The notes below the pieces were generated by a model. That model had not been told where the DNA came from, ran no database searches, and saw only the letters and a list, made by a program, of their open reading frames with translations. This document shows positions 43,234-52,296 of a stretch of DNA of 64,000 nt, in pieces (position 1 is the stretch's first letter; each line of letters begins with the position of its first letter). The DNA is from Oscillospiraceae bacterium (GTDB taxonomy: Bacteria; Bacillota; Clostridia; Oscillospirales; Oscillospiraceae), in contig CADBCV010000005.1 of assembly GCA_902793285.1 (NCBI GenBank), positions 43,543 to 107,542 of the forward strand, given 5' to 3'. A program made the translations under genes and the position numbers.

Positions 43234-44118
43234 ATGAAAGGAATCGTCTTGGCCGGCGGCAGCGGGACACGCCTTTACCCGCTGACCATGGTGACATCAA
43301 AGCAGCTCCTGCCGATCTATGATAAGCCCATGGTCTATTACCCGATCTCGGTGCTGATGCTCGCGGGGATACGGGATATCCTGCTCATCTCCACGCCCCA
43401 GGATCTGCCGCGCTTCCGCCAGCTTCTGGGAGACGGGGAGCAATTCGGCATCCGCCTGACCTATGCCGAGCAGCCCTCCCCGGACGGGCTTGCCCAGGCG
43501 TTTCTCATCGGGGAGGATTTTATCGGAGACGAGCCCTGCGCCATGGTGCTCGGGGACAATATCTTCTACGGGAACGGTCTCGGCGTCATCTGCCGGGAGG
43601 CGGTACGGCAGGCGGAGCAGGGAAGGGCCACGATCTTCGGCTACTACGTCAATGATCCGGAGCGCTACGGCATCGTGGAATTTGACGAGAACCGCAGGGT
43701 CATCTCCGTGGAGGAAAAGCCCGAAAAGCCCAAGAGCAATTACTGCATCACAGGGCTCTACTTCTATCCCGCCGGGGTGAGCGCGCTTGCCAAAGAGATA
43801 CGCCCCTCTGCCCGCGGGGAGCTTGAGATCACCTCGCTCAACGATCTATACCTCAAGCGGGAGCTACTGGATGTGCGCCTCATGAGCCGCGGCTTTGCCT
43901 GGTTCGACACCGGCACCATGGATTCCCTGATGGAGGCCGCGGACTTCGTGCGCATGATCGAGAGCCGGCAGAGCACCATGATCGCGGCGCTCGAGGAGAT
44001 CGCCTTCTACAAGGGCTGGATCAGCCGGGAGACGCTCTATGCCTCGGCCGCGCAATACGGCAAGTCCAGCTACGGCGCACATCTTAAAAACGTGGCTGAC
44101 GGCAAAATTATCTATTGA
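43234..44118 (+). CDS. rfbA: Glucose-1-phosphate thymidylyltransferase
   Basis: A 294-residue RmlA that makes dTDP-glucose from dTTP and glucose 1-phosphate. The nucleotide-binding [11 protein letters not shown] is at residues ~8-18, with [15 protein letters not shown] and VLGDNIFYG following. Length is normal for the short RmlA form. It lies between queA and rfbB with tight spacing. rmlC and rmlD are not in this window. Confidence 0.96.
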   Translation: MKGIVLAGGSGTRLYPLTMVTSKQLLPIYDKPMVYYPISVLMLAGIRDILLISTPQDLPRFRQLLGDGEQFGIRLTYAEQPSPDGLAQAFLIGEDFIGDEPCAMVLGDNIFYGNGLGVICREAVRQAEQGRATIFGYYVNDPERYGIVEFDENRRVISVEEKPEKPKSNYCITGLYFYPAGVSALAKEIRPSARGELEITSLNDLYLKRELLDVRLMSRGFAWFDTGTMDSLMEAADFVRMIESRQSTMIAALEEIAFYKGWISRETLYASAAQYGKSSYGAHLKNVADGKIIY

Positions 44119-44134
44119 AGGAGAAACTTCTGCT

Positions 44135-45154
44135 ATGACCATTCTTGTCACCGGCGGCGCCGGCTTCATCGGCTCAAACTTCATTTTTTACATGCTGGAC
44201 CGGCACCCGGACTACCGCATCGTCTGCATCGACAAGCTCACCTACGCGGGCAATCTCTCGACGCTCGCGCCCATTATGGATAATCCCCGCTTCCGCTTTG
44301 TAAAGGCGGACATCTGCGACCGCGAGGCCGTGTACACGCTTTTTGAGGAGGAGCACCCCGATGTCGTTGTGAACTTCGCGGCGGAAAGCCATGTGGACCG
44401 CTCCATTGAAAACCCCTCCGTCTTCCTGCAGACCAACATCATCGGCACCTCCGTATTGATGGACGCCTGCCGCAAATACGGCATCGGCCGCTACCACCAG
44501 GTCTCCACGGACGAGGTGTACGGCGATCTCCCGCTCGACAGGCCGGATCTCTTCTTTACCGAGGAGACGCCCATCCACACGAGCTCCCCCTACTCCAGCT
44601 CCAAGGCCGGGGCGGATCTGCTGGTGCAGGCCTATCACCGGACCTACGGCCTGCCCGTGACGATCAGCCGCTGTTCCAATAACTACGGGCCCTATCACTT
44701 CCCGGAAAAGCTCATTCCCCTCATGATCGCAAACTGCCTCAACGACAAGCCCCTCCCTGTTTACGGGCAGGGTCTCAATGTGCGCGACTGGCTCTATGTG
44801 GAGGACCACTGCAAGGCCATCGACCTTGTCATCCACAGGGGCAGGGAAGGGGAGGTCTACAACATCGGCGGCCACAACGAGATGCGCAATATCGACATCG
44901 TGAAGCTCATCTGCCATGAGCTCCACAAGCCCGAGACGCTCATCACCTATGTCACCGACCGCAAGGGCCACGACATGCGCTACGCCATCGACCCGACCAA
45001 GATCCACAACGAGCTCGGGTGGCTGCCGGAGACAAAGTTTGAGGACGGAATCCGGCGCACCATCCGCTGGTATCTCGACAACCGCCCCTGGTGGGAGGAG
45101 ATCATCTCCGGCGAGTACCAGAGCTATTATGAGAGAATGTACAAAAACCGCTGA
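44135..45154 (+). CDS. rfbB: dTDP-glucose 4,6-dehydratase
   Basis: A 339-residue extended SDR enzyme that makes dTDP-4-keto-6-deoxyglucose. It has the Rossmann motif TGGAGFIGSNF, NFAAESHVDRSI, STDEVYGDL and the catalytic YSSSKAGAD, and continues to GHDMRYAIDPTK. ATG 44135 is preceded by AAGGAG; upstream in-frame codons lie in rfbA. With rfbA it supplies a precursor for dTDP-rhamnose or another deoxy sugar of cell-surface glycans. Confidence 0.96.
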   Translation: MTILVTGGAGFIGSNFIFYMLDRHPDYRIVCIDKLTYAGNLSTLAPIMDNPRFRFVKADICDREAVYTLFEEEHPDVVVNFAAESHVDRSIENPSVFLQTNIIGTSVLMDACRKYGIGRYHQVSTDEVYGDLPLDRPDLFFTEETPIHTSSPYSSSKAGADLLVQAYHRTYGLPVTISRCSNNYGPYHFPEKLIPLMIANCLNDKPLPVYGQGLNVRDWLYVEDHCKAIDLVIHRGREGEVYNIGGHNEMRNIDIVKLICHELHKPETLITYVTDRKGHDMRYAIDPTKIHNELGWLPETKFEDGIRRTIRWYLDNRPWWEEIISGEYQSYYERMYKNR

Positions 45155-45168
45155 AAAAGGAGAACAAC

Positions 45169-46299
45169 GTGTATAAGCTGCTCAAGCAGGAGGGCCATGC
45201 CCGCCGCGGTGAGTTCACCTGCCCGCACGGGACGGTGCAGACGCCCGTCTTCATGAACGTCGGCACCCAGGGGGCGATCAAGGGCGCGCTCTCGGCCGCG
45301 GATCTCAAAACCATCGGCTGCCAGATCGAGCTATCCAACACCTATCATCTGCATGTAAGGCCAGGGGACGCGCTCATCAAGGAGCTCGGCGGCCTGCACA
45401 GATTCATGACCTGGGACGGCCCCATCCTCACGGACAGCGGCGGGTTTCAGATCTTCTCCCTCACCAAGCTCCGCAAGATCAGCGAGGAGGGCGTAAACTT
45501 CAACTGCCACGTGGACGGCCGGCACATCTTCATGGGGCCGGAGGAGAGTATGCGTATCCAGTCAAATCTCGGCTCCGACATCGCCATGGCCTTTGACGAG
45601 TGCGTCAAGATCCCCTCGCCGAAGGAGTACGTCAAAAAATCCTGCGACAGGACCTTTCGCTGGCTCGAGCGCTGCAAGACCGCCCTCGCCGCTTTTAATC
45701 AGGAGGAGGGCGCTGTGAACCCCGGCCAGGTGCTCTTCGGCATCAACCAGGGCGCCGTGTTCCCGGATCTGCGTGTGGAGCATATGAAGCAGATTGCGGA
45801 GCTTGACCTGCCCGGCTATGCCATCGGGGGCCTCGCCGTCGGGGAGACCCACCGGGAGATGTACGACACCATCGAGATCGTGGAGGAGCATATGCCGAAG
45901 GATCGGCCCCGCTACCTCATGGGCGTCGGCACCCCCGGCAATATCATCGAGGGCGTGGCCCGGGGCGTGGACTTCTTTGACTGCGTCATGCCCGCCCGAA
46001 ACGGGCGCCACGGCCACCTCTTCACCTGGGACGGCATCATCAACATCAAGAACGAGAAGTACCTGCGGGATGAGAGCCCCATCGACCCGCACTGTGACTG
46101 CCCGGTCTGCCGCCGCTATTCGCGTGCCTATGTGCGCCATCTCTTCAAGGCGGAGGAGATGCTCGCCATGCGCTTTGCCGTGATGCACAACCTGTACTTT
46201 TACAACAGTCTCGCCCAAAAGATCCGCGACAGCCTGGACGCCGGCCGCTTTGAGGCATTCCGGCGCGAATTTTCGGAAATTCTCGACAAACGCATCTGA
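45169..46299 (+). CDS. tgt: tRNA-guanine transglycosylase
   Basis: A 376-residue Tgt that swaps guanine 34 for preQ1 in queuosine tRNAs. It shows the catalytic FMTWDGPILTDSGGFQIFSL and the zinc site CDCPVC...H near residues 305-335. It starts at GTG 45169 with AAAGGAG upstream. It is functionally paired with queA but separated from it by the two dTDP-sugar genes. Confidence 0.97.
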   Translation: MYKLLKQEGHARRGEFTCPHGTVQTPVFMNVGTQGAIKGALSAADLKTIGCQIELSNTYHLHVRPGDALIKELGGLHRFMTWDGPILTDSGGFQIFSLTKLRKISEEGVNFNCHVDGRHIFMGPEESMRIQSNLGSDIAMAFDECVKIPSPKEYVKKSCDRTFRWLERCKTALAAFNQEEGAVNPGQVLFGINQGAVFPDLRVEHMKQIAELDLPGYAIGGLAVGETHREMYDTIEIVEEHMPKDRPRYLMGVGTPGNIIEGVARGVDFFDCVMPARNGRHGHLFTWDGIINIKNEKYLRDESPIDPHCDCPVCRRYSRAYVRHLFKAEEMLAMRFAVMHNLYFYNSLAQKIRDSLDAGRFEAFRREFSEILDKRI

Positions 46300-46304
46300 C
46301 CATC

Positions 46305-46333
46305 TTGAAATTTGTCATGTTTCGGACTATAAT
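46305..46333 (+). promoter_or_regulatory. Promoter of yajC
   Basis: TTGAAA, 17 bp, TATAAT, 31 bp before the yajC start. Confidence 0.8.
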
Positions 46334-46364
46334 AAAAACACTTTGAATTCGGAGGTTTTTCAGA

Positions 46365-46709
46365 ATGCATTTTCTTTCTGCTGAAGCTGCGGGCGCAGGC
46401 TCCGCTTCCATGCTTGTGATGCTCGCGCTGATGTTCGCGGTGTTCTACTTCTTCTTCATCCGTCCGGAAAACAAGAAGAAAAAGACCGTCGAAGAGATGC
46501 GCAATGCCCTGAGCGTCGGCGATGAGATCACCACCATCGGCGCCATGACCGGCAAGATCGTCCAGGTGACAGAGGATACCGTCACCTTTGAGACCGGTGA
46601 GGACCGCGTCCGCATCCAGATCAAGAAGTGGGGCGTCTCCACCACCGCCAAGATGGAAGCTGCCGAGGCTGAGGCGCGCGCCGCCAGGACCAGGGGCAGA
46701 AAAAAATAA
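46365..46709 (+). CDS. yajC: Preprotein translocase subunit YajC
   Basis: A 114-residue YajC: one transmembrane segment (MLVMLALMFAVFYFFFIRP), a basic KKKKT stretch and the GDEITTIGAMTGKI domain. It is an accessory of the SecYEG-SecDF translocon. The C-terminal tail is rich in Ala, Arg and Lys. It follows tgt, the classical tgt-yajC order, but has its own promoter and a terminator at 46728-46779. Confidence 0.95.
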   Translation: MHFLSAEAAGAGSASMLVMLALMFAVFYFFFIRPENKKKKTVEEMRNALSVGDEITTIGAMTGKIVQVTEDTVTFETGEDRVRIQIKKWGVSTTAKMEAAEAEARAARTRGRKK

Positions 46710-46727
46710 GCTGTCCGCAGCATGAAT

Positions 46728-46779
46728 ACACCCCCGGGCAAATAGGATGGAAGAGATCTTATTTGCTCGGGGGTGTTTC
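46728..46779 (+). terminator. Terminator after yajC
   Basis: ACACCCCCGGGCAAATA pairs with TATTTGCTCGGGGGTGT (one mismatch) with a loop of about 15 nt, then TTTCT. The next gene starts 5 bp after the stem. Confidence 0.8.
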
Positions 46780-46780
46780 T

Positions 46781-47203
46781 ATGTTTCACGGCAAAATCGA
46801 AAAGCTGCCGGACGGGGGCTTCCTGCTCCGTGCCGCGGCGGCGTGGACGGTCTCGGCCTTTGTGCTCTTGTGCGTGGGGAGCGCGCTTGCAAACGCGGCG
46901 GGCCTGGGGGAGCAGGGGATTTCCTATCTCTCCTCGTGCCTGAGCTTTCTCTGCGCCGCCGCTGCCGGGGCCGCGGCCTCCCGGCGGGCTGATACCGCCG
47001 GTCTCTGGACCGCGCTCATGACGGGGACCTTTCTCGTGATCCTTCTGCTGACGCTCGGTTTTCTCATCCAGGGGCGGGACATGGACCCGTCCTCTGTCCT
47101 GAGCCTTGTGAGCTTTACCTACGCCGGGGCACTGGTCGGGGTGCTCCTGATGCCGAAGGAAAGAAAAAAGACACAAAAGCGATATGCCTATAAAAGAACT
47201 TGA
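46781..47203 (+). CDS. TIGR04086-like membrane protein
   Basis: A 140-residue protein with four hydrophobic segments and a basic tail (PKERKKTQKRYAYKRT). Its size, topology and place right after yajC match the TIGR04086 family of clostridial membrane proteins with no known function. ATG 46781 has only GGGGGTG upstream, which lies in the 3' arm of the yajC terminator, so translation could be coupled to terminator read-through. Confidence 0.7.
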   Translation: MFHGKIEKLPDGGFLLRAAAAWTVSAFVLLCVGSALANAAGLGEQGISYLSSCLSFLCAAAAGAAASRRADTAGLWTALMTGTFLVILLLTLGFLIQGRDMDPSSVLSLVSFTYAGALVGVLLMPKERKKTQKRYAYKRT

Positions 47204-47419
47204 CATAATGGAAGGAATAAACTGTTTTCCAATTGCTTATTGACAGACGACGCGCCCTGTAGTAAAAATATAAAAGTAACAATAGTTGACATAAATGAAA
47301 AATATTTTTCAAGAAAATTTAAAAAAGGACTTGATTATTTTGCAGCTTTGTAATATATTGTTACCAGATCAATTATGTCAATCACAAAATTATTTCAAAT
47401 CTCCACACCGGCGGCGGGG
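47204..47419. promoter_or_regulatory. AT-rich intergenic island with stacked promoter-like sites
   Basis: About 170 bp are much more AT-rich than the surroundings. Promoter-like sites are TTGACA-17-TAAAAA (from ~47241) and TTGATT-17-TATATT (47331-47359), with a further TTGACA near 47285. No gene is seen. Confidence 0.45.
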
Positions 47420-47905
47420 ATGAAGGGAACAAAAGAAACAGGCTCCGCCGTGTGTGAGCTGCTGCTGATTCTCTTTTTTCTCGGTGCGCTGTTCGCCACG
47501 CTCCGGCGCGCCGGTGTCTTCGGCTTTGTGATTGTACCGACGGAGGGCGCAGCCTTCTGGATCGCGGGGGTCCTCGCAGCGGACGCTGTGATGGCGGGCT
47601 CGCTTCTCGCCTGGTATGTCCTGCCGGTGACGACGCTCATCCTCGGGGCGGCGGCAAGCGCGGCGGGAAATCTGATCCTCGACACGCCTGATCTCCGGTG
47701 GCGGCAGCTTCTTCTGCTCGCGCTCACGGTCCCGCTGCACTTTGTACTCGCGGGCTGGAGTCTCACCGCGGCGGGACAGATGCGGCGGCTTCTCAAAACG
47801 CACGGGCGCGGAAGGAGCGTCTGCGCCGCGGCCCTGCTTCTGATGCTGGGCACGGCGGGCGCGGCTTATCTGGTTTATGATCTTCTTCAGCATGGACTGA
47901 TATAA
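47420..47905 (+). CDS. Unrecognised multi-pass membrane protein
   Basis: I do not recognise this 161-residue protein. It has about five hydrophobic segments (ELLLILFFLGALFATL, AAFWIAGVLAADAVMAGSLLAWYVL, TTLILGAAASAAGNLIL, LLLLALTVPLHFVLAG, AALLLMLGTAGAAYLVYDLL) and a basic loop RLLKTHGRGRS. The start is uncertain: ATG 47420 has host-like codons after it, while ATG 47375 sits in the AT-rich island with no ribosome site. It precedes xerD. Confidence 0.6.
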   Translation: MKGTKETGSAVCELLLILFFLGALFATLRRAGVFGFVIVPTEGAAFWIAGVLAADAVMAGSLLAWYVLPVTTLILGAAASAAGNLILDTPDLRWRQLLLLALTVPLHFVLAGWSLTAAGQMRRLLKTHGRGRSVCAAALLLMLGTAGAAYLVYDLLQHGLI

Positions 47906-47933
47906 TACTATTTTTGGAAAGGAGGGCGTTTGA

Positions 47934-48824
47934 ATGCAGAATTCCGAGTGCATCGAGATGTTCGAGCGATATCTCACAGAGGATAAAAAGGCATCCGCAA
48001 ACACCCTCAGCTCTTATCTCAGGGACATCCGGCAGTTGGGGGAGTATCTCGATACACACTCCGAGCACGGCATCGTGGATGCGGATTCGGAGGATCTCTC
48101 CGGATACATTGAGATGCTGCGCGGGGAAGGGAAGTCCGTCGCCACGGTCTCCCGCTCCATCGCCTCCATCAAGTGCCTGTACGCCCACCTCTTCATCAAG
48201 CAGCTCATCACGGTCAACCCGGCGCAGGGGCTTATCCCCGACAAGAACACCCAGAAGCTGCCGGAGATCCTGACCAGCAAAGAGGTGGAGCTTTTGCTGG
48301 AGCAGCCGAAGTGCATCGACCCCAAGGGCTACCGGGACAAGGCCATGCTGGAGCTTCTGTACGCCACGGGCATCCGCGTGACGGAGCTTATCGAGCTCAA
48401 CATCTCGGATGTGAATCTCGCGGCGGGCGTCATCCGCTGCGCAAGCCGCAACCGGGAGCGCTTCATCCCCATGTATCCCGCGGCGGTCAAGGCGCTGAGT
48501 GATTATATCACCCTCGTGCGGCCGCAGATGATCCTCATGCCGGATGAGCAGTCGCTCTTTGTCAACGTCAGCGGGGAGCGCATGTCCAGGCAGGGCTTCT
48601 GGAAGATCGTGAAGCATTACCAGAAAAAGGCCGGCATCGAGAAGGATATCACGCCCCACACCCTGCGCCACTCCTTCGCGGCGCACCTGCTGGAAAACGG
48701 CGCGGACATCCACGCCATCCAGGAAATGCTGGGCCACCGGGATATCTCCTCGACGCACATGTATTCCCAGCTTGTGAAAAAGCAGCTCAAGGACGTGTAT
48801 ATCAAGGCCCACCCCAGGGCCTGA
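47934..48824 (+). CDS. xerD: XerD-like tyrosine recombinase
   Basis: A 296-residue Xer-family recombinase. It has an N-terminal SAM-like core-binding domain (~1-85), then the catalytic domain with Arg in ATGIRVTELIEL, H-x-x-R in HTLRHSFAAHLL, His in MLGHRDISSTHMYSQL and the nucleophilic Tyr. The beta-hairpin lysine (usually GKGNKER) is not apparent: the segment reads CASRNRERFIP. It should resolve chromosome dimers at dif with its XerC partner. AAAGGAGG precedes ATG 47934, and a terminator follows. Confidence 0.9.
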   Translation: MQNSECIEMFERYLTEDKKASANTLSSYLRDIRQLGEYLDTHSEHGIVDADSEDLSGYIEMLRGEGKSVATVSRSIASIKCLYAHLFIKQLITVNPAQGLIPDKNTQKLPEILTSKEVELLLEQPKCIDPKGYRDKAMLELLYATGIRVTELIELNISDVNLAAGVIRCASRNRERFIPMYPAAVKALSDYITLVRPQMILMPDEQSLFVNVSGERMSRQGFWKIVKHYQKKAGIEKDITPHTLRHSFAAHLLENGADIHAIQEMLGHRDISSTHMYSQLVKKQLKDVYIKAHPRA

Positions 48825-48832
48825 AAAAACAG

Positions 48833-48866
48833 GCAGCCTGTCTCTCGAAAGGACGGGCTGCTTTGA
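48833..48866 (+). terminator. Terminator after xerD
   Basis: GCAGCCTGTC pairs with GGACGGGCTGC (one G-U) around a short loop, followed by TTTGATTT. Confidence 0.65.
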
Positions 48867-48872
48867 TTTCTG

Positions 48873-48901
48873 TTGCAGATGCCGCCCGTTTATGCTAAAA
48901 T
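48873..48901 (+). promoter_or_regulatory. Promoter of ruvCAB
   Basis: TTGCAG, 17 bp, TAAAAT, 20 bp before the ruvC ATG at 48922. Its position argues against an upstream start at 48892. Confidence 0.75.
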
Positions 48902-48921
48902 CAGCTTCGGGACGTGATTAC

Positions 48922-49434
48922 ATGCGAATAATGGGCATAGACCCCGGCATTGCCACCATCGGCTTCGGCGTACTGGACTCGGAGAAGACAAGGCACAGGC
49001 TCTTAAACTGCGGCGTCATCACAACGCCCGCTCATACGAGCCTCTCAAGCCGCCTCGAGCAGATCTATGACGATATGATAAGCCTGCTTGAAATTTTCAA
49101 GCCGGATGCCGTATCCATCGAAGAACTCTTTTTCAACACCAACATCACCACCGGCATCGCGGTCGCCCACGGGCGCGGCGTGATCCTGCTCGCCTGCCGC
49201 AAGCAGGGCGTGAAGGTCTACGAATATACGCCCCTGCAGGTCAAGCAGGCCGTCTGCGGCTACGGGCGCGCAGAGAAGCGCCAGGTGATGGACATGGTCA
49301 AACGCCTCTGCCAGCTCCCGGCGCCCCCAAAGCCGGACGACGCGGCGGACGCGGTGGCCCTCGCGCTCTGCCACGCGCGCAGCACAACCTCATTACTTTT
49401 CAAGGGAGATCAGGAAACATGTTCTACCATATAG
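48922..49434 (+). CDS. ruvC: Holliday junction resolvase RuvC
   Basis: A 170-residue RNase H-fold endonuclease that cuts Holliday junctions. Catalytic acids appear in MGIDPGIATIGFG, SIEELFFNTN and the C-terminal PKPDDAADAVALALCH. It overlaps ruvA by 16 bp, and the ruvC-ruvA-ruvB order is classical. Confidence 0.97.
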   Translation: MRIMGIDPGIATIGFGVLDSEKTRHRLLNCGVITTPAHTSLSSRLEQIYDDMISLLEIFKPDAVSIEELFFNTNITTGIAVAHGRGVILLACRKQGVKVYEYTPLQVKQAVCGYGRAEKRQVMDMVKRLCQLPAPPKPDDAADAVALALCHARSTTSLLFKGDQETCSTI

Positions 49435-50027
49435 ACGGCACAGTCCGGGAGATGGAGCCGGGCCTTGCGGTCATTGACTGCGGCGGGATCGGCTTTGCGC
49501 TGAACGTCACGGCAAACACCCTTTCGGGGCTCAAGCTCGGCGAGAGGGCGAAGCTCTATGTGTCGGAATCCATCGGAGAGAATAACTTTGACCTCTTCGG
49601 CTTTCTCGATAAGAGCGAGCGGCGCTTTTTTGAGCTGCTCATCTCCGTCTCCGGCATCGGACCGAAGGCCGCCATGTCCATCCTCTCCCACAGCACGCCC
49701 GAGGGGCTGGCTCTCGCCATCATCAGCGGCAACGAAAAGGCCCTGACCGTGGCCCCCGGCATCGGCAAGAAGATCGCCCAGCGCGTGATTCTCGAGCTCA
49801 AGGACAAGGTCAGCAAGGAGATGGACAGCGGCAGCGCGGACATCCCCGCCTCCTTCGCCGCGGCGCCCGCACAGGGCGGCGGGAGCGCCGTGAACGACGC
49901 GCTCGCAGGGCTCACGGTCCTCGGCTATTCGAGCGCGGAGATCGCCCCGCTTCTCAAAAAGCTCGACACCCAGGATATGACGGCGGAGCAGATCATCCGC
50001 TCCGTCTTGAAACAGATGGTAAAGTGA
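49419..50027 (+). CDS. ruvA: Holliday junction DNA helicase subunit RuvA
   Basis: A 202-residue RuvA tetramer subunit that binds the junction and loads RuvB. It has an N-terminal OB fold ([13 protein letters not shown]), two helix-hairpin-helix motifs ([14 protein letters not shown] and [20 protein letters not shown]), and a C-terminal domain III ([16 protein letters not shown]). RuvB starts 13 bp downstream. Confidence 0.97.
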   Translation: MFYHIDGTVREMEPGLAVIDCGGIGFALNVTANTLSGLKLGERAKLYVSESIGENNFDLFGFLDKSERRFFELLISVSGIGPKAAMSILSHSTPEGLALAIISGNEKALTVAPGIGKKIAQRVILELKDKVSKEMDSGSADIPASFAAAPAQGGGSAVNDALAGLTVLGYSSAEIAPLLKKLDTQDMTAEQIIRSVLKQMVK

Positions 50028-50040
50028 CGGGACAGATCCA

Positions 50041-51081
50041 ATGAGTATTAACTTTTCCGAAGAAGTCAATGAAGAGATGATCACCACCGCGGTCTCGCTG
50101 CCCGAGGACAGCAATGAGGGTTCGCTCAGACCCAGGACCATTGCGGAGTATATCGGCCAGAAGAAGGCGAAGGAGAATCTCTCGATCTTCATCAACGCCG
50201 CCAAAATGCGCGGGGAGTCGCTGGACCATGTGCTCCTGCACGGCCCCCCGGGACTCGGCAAGACGACGCTCGCGGCGGTGATCGCAAACGAGATGGGCGT
50301 CAACATGCGCATCACCTCCGGCCCCGCGATCGAAAAGCCCGGCGATCTCGTCGCCATGCTCACAAACTTAAACGAAGGGGACATCCTCTTCGTCGATGAG
50401 ATCCACCGCTTAAACCGCGCCTATGAGGAGATCCTCTATCCCGCGATGGAGGACTACGCCATCGACATCATTTTGGGCAAGGGCCCTTCCGCAAACTCGA
50501 TCCATTTGGATCTGCCGCGCTTCACCCTCATCGGCGCCACCACGCGCTCCGGCCAGCTCACGGCCCCCTTGCGCGACCGCTTCGGCGTCTCGCTCCGGCT
50601 TGAGCTCTACACGCCGGAGGAGCTGCAGAAGATCGTCCTGCGCTCGGCGGGCATCCTGAACGTAAAGATCGTCCCGGAGGGGGCGTATGAGATCGCCTCC
50701 CGTTCGAGAGGCACGCCGCGCATCGCAAACCGTCTGCTCCGCCGCGTCCGGGACTTTGCCCAGGTCAAGGCGGACGGCACCATCACACAGGCGGTGGCGG
50801 ACCAGGCACTGTCGAATCTCGAGGTGGACAAGCTCGGCCTCGACGCGCTCGACCGCCGGATGCTCCGCAGCATCATCGACTTTTACGGCGGGGGACCGGT
50901 TGGGCTTGAAACCCTCGCCGCGACCATCAACGAGGAGGCCGTCACGCTCGAGGATGTGTATGAGCCGTACCTTCTCCAGTGCGGCTTTCTCACGCGCACA
51001 CCCCGCGGGCGCTGCGTCACGCAGAAGGCTTACCAGCACCTCGGGCTTGAATACATGGGCCAGCAAACCTTGAAATTTTAA
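50041..51081 (+). CDS. ruvB: Holliday junction DNA helicase subunit RuvB
   Basis: A 346-residue AAA+ motor for branch migration. Walker A is [11 protein letters not shown] (residues ~62-72), Walker [10 protein letters not shown], then GATTRSGQL (sensor 1) and [18 protein letters not shown] (arginine finger/sensor 2), ending with a winged helix ([10 protein letters not shown]). It completes the ruvCAB operon. Confidence 0.98.
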   Translation: MSINFSEEVNEEMITTAVSLPEDSNEGSLRPRTIAEYIGQKKAKENLSIFINAAKMRGESLDHVLLHGPPGLGKTTLAAVIANEMGVNMRITSGPAIEKPGDLVAMLTNLNEGDILFVDEIHRLNRAYEEILYPAMEDYAIDIILGKGPSANSIHLDLPRFTLIGATTRSGQLTAPLRDRFGVSLRLELYTPEELQKIVLRSAGILNVKIVPEGAYEIASRSRGTPRIANRLLRRVRDFAQVKADGTITQAVADQALSNLEVDKLGLDALDRRMLRSIIDFYGGGPVGLETLAATINEEAVTLEDVYEPYLLQCGFLTRTPRGRCVTQKAYQHLGLEYMGQQTLKF

Positions 51082-51145
51082 GGGAAATTCGCAAAACCCG
51101 CAACGCCCCTTTGTTTGTTTTGCAACAGATTATACAAAAAAGGTA

Positions 51146-51173
51146 TTGACTTTAGCGATTTGTGCTGTATAAT
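51146..51173 (+). promoter_or_regulatory. Promoter of the SigH-like gene
   Basis: TTGACT, 16 bp, TATAAT, 34 bp before the ATG at 51208. Confidence 0.7.
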
Positions 51174-51207
51174 ACTATATGTATGTGGTAAGAGTACAAA
51201 ATTGACA

Positions 51208-51825
51208 ATGATAGATTACGCAGCTTTGGATGATACGGCGCTCCAGGCGCTCTCCGCCTCCGGCGACAGAGAGGCTGAGGATGCCCTGGCTGAGCGCTAC
51301 CTGCGGCTTGTGAGGATCTGCGCAAGGCCCCTGTTTCTGGCCGGGGGCGACAGCGAGGATCTCATTCAGGAGGGGACCTTCGGTCTCCTGTCCGCCATTC
51401 GGAATTTTGACCCCGCGGGCGGCGCCGCATTCAGCACTTTTGCTGAGCACTGTATCCGTATGCGCCTTCTGTCTGCCATTCGATCCGCTTCCCGTTTGAA
51501 ACATTTCCCCCTCAACGACGGTATATCACTTGAAGAACTCTCCGAAGATCCCGGTGCCGACATCTCGACCCTCCCTGAGTTTATCCGCCATAATCCGGAA
51601 GAATTGATTCTGGCAAAAGAGAGCAGGGAAGAGCTCAATGCGGTATTCTCCCGGTGCCTTTCCAGGTTTGAGATCAAAGTGCTTGGCCTTTATCTGGAAG
51701 GCTTGTCGTACAGAGAAATAGCGGAAAGACTTTGCAGGAACGCAAAGTCGGTGGACAACGCCGTGCAGAGAATTCGACAGAAGCTGGCACGGGAGAACAT
51801 TTTTGGCGATATCAGCTTTCGCTGA
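51208..51825 (+). CDS. sigH: RNA polymerase sigma factor, SigH type
   Basis: A 205-residue sigma-70 family factor. Region 2 reads SEDLIQEGTFGLLSAIRNFDP...FAEHCIRMRLLSAIRSASR, and region 4 reads FEIKVLGLYLEGLSYREIAERL...KSVDNAVQRIRQKL. The wording and length closely match Bacillus SigH, which directs early sporulation genes. ATG 51208 is the first codon giving the family start; TTG 51202 is also possible. With spoIVA and a CwlD-like amidase nearby it supports a spore-forming host. Confidence 0.85.
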   Translation: MIDYAALDDTALQALSASGDREAEDALAERYLRLVRICARPLFLAGGDSEDLIQEGTFGLLSAIRNFDPAGGAAFSTFAEHCIRMRLLSAIRSASRLKHFPLNDGISLEELSEDPGADISTLPEFIRHNPEELILAKESREELNAVFSRCLSRFEIKVLGLYLEGLSYREIAERLCRNAKSVDNAVQRIRQKLARENIFGDISFR

Positions 51826-51870
51826 ACGCAAATACAGCCGACAGGCACAATCAAAAGAGAGGATTCAAGA

Positions 51871-52149
51871 ATGTACGAAGACAAGACTTTAGTTTGCAAA
51901 GAGTGCGGCAAGGAATTTGTTTTTACCGCCGGTGAGCAGGAGTTCTACGCAGAGCGCGGCTTCCAGAACGAGCCCCAGCGCTGCAAGGCCTGCCGCGATG
52001 CGCGCAAGAACGCCGCTCGCGGTCCCCGTGAGTTCTTCACCGCCACTTGCGCTGCCTGCGGCGGCGAGGCCCGGGTTCCCTTCGAGCCCAAATCCGACCG
52101 TCCTGTTTACTGCAGCGAGTGCTTTGCTAAGATGAGAGAGCAGGCCTGA
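51871..52149 (+). CDS. Small zinc-ribbon protein
   Basis: A 92-residue protein with paired cysteine motifs: CKECG...CKAC (residues ~9-41) and CAACG...CSEC (residues ~59-83), two treble-clef or ribbon zinc sites. It resembles the probable zinc-binding domain family common in Firmicutes, often next to cold-shock or DEAD-box genes; function unknown. AGAGAGG lies before the ATG, and a tight terminator follows. Confidence 0.85.
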   Translation: MYEDKTLVCKECGKEFVFTAGEQEFYAERGFQNEPQRCKACRDARKNAARGPREFFTATCAACGGEARVPFEPKSDRPVYCSECFAKMREQA

Positions 52150-52165
52150 TCCGCCTGACGATCCG

Positions 52166-52195
52166 AAAAGGGGACACTTCGGTGTCCCTTTTTTT
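52166..52195 (+). terminator. Terminator after the zinc-ribbon gene
   Basis: GGGACAC, TTCG tetraloop, GTGTCCC, then a run of T residues, with A residues on the 5' flank. Confidence 0.92.
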
Positions 52196-52296
52196 AGATT
52201 CGATTGCGAATACGATTTACGATCGAGACTGCGCTGCCATGCGCATAAATCTTTCGCGATCTGCAAGAATGTTCATTGACAGGAGGAATTTATTCA

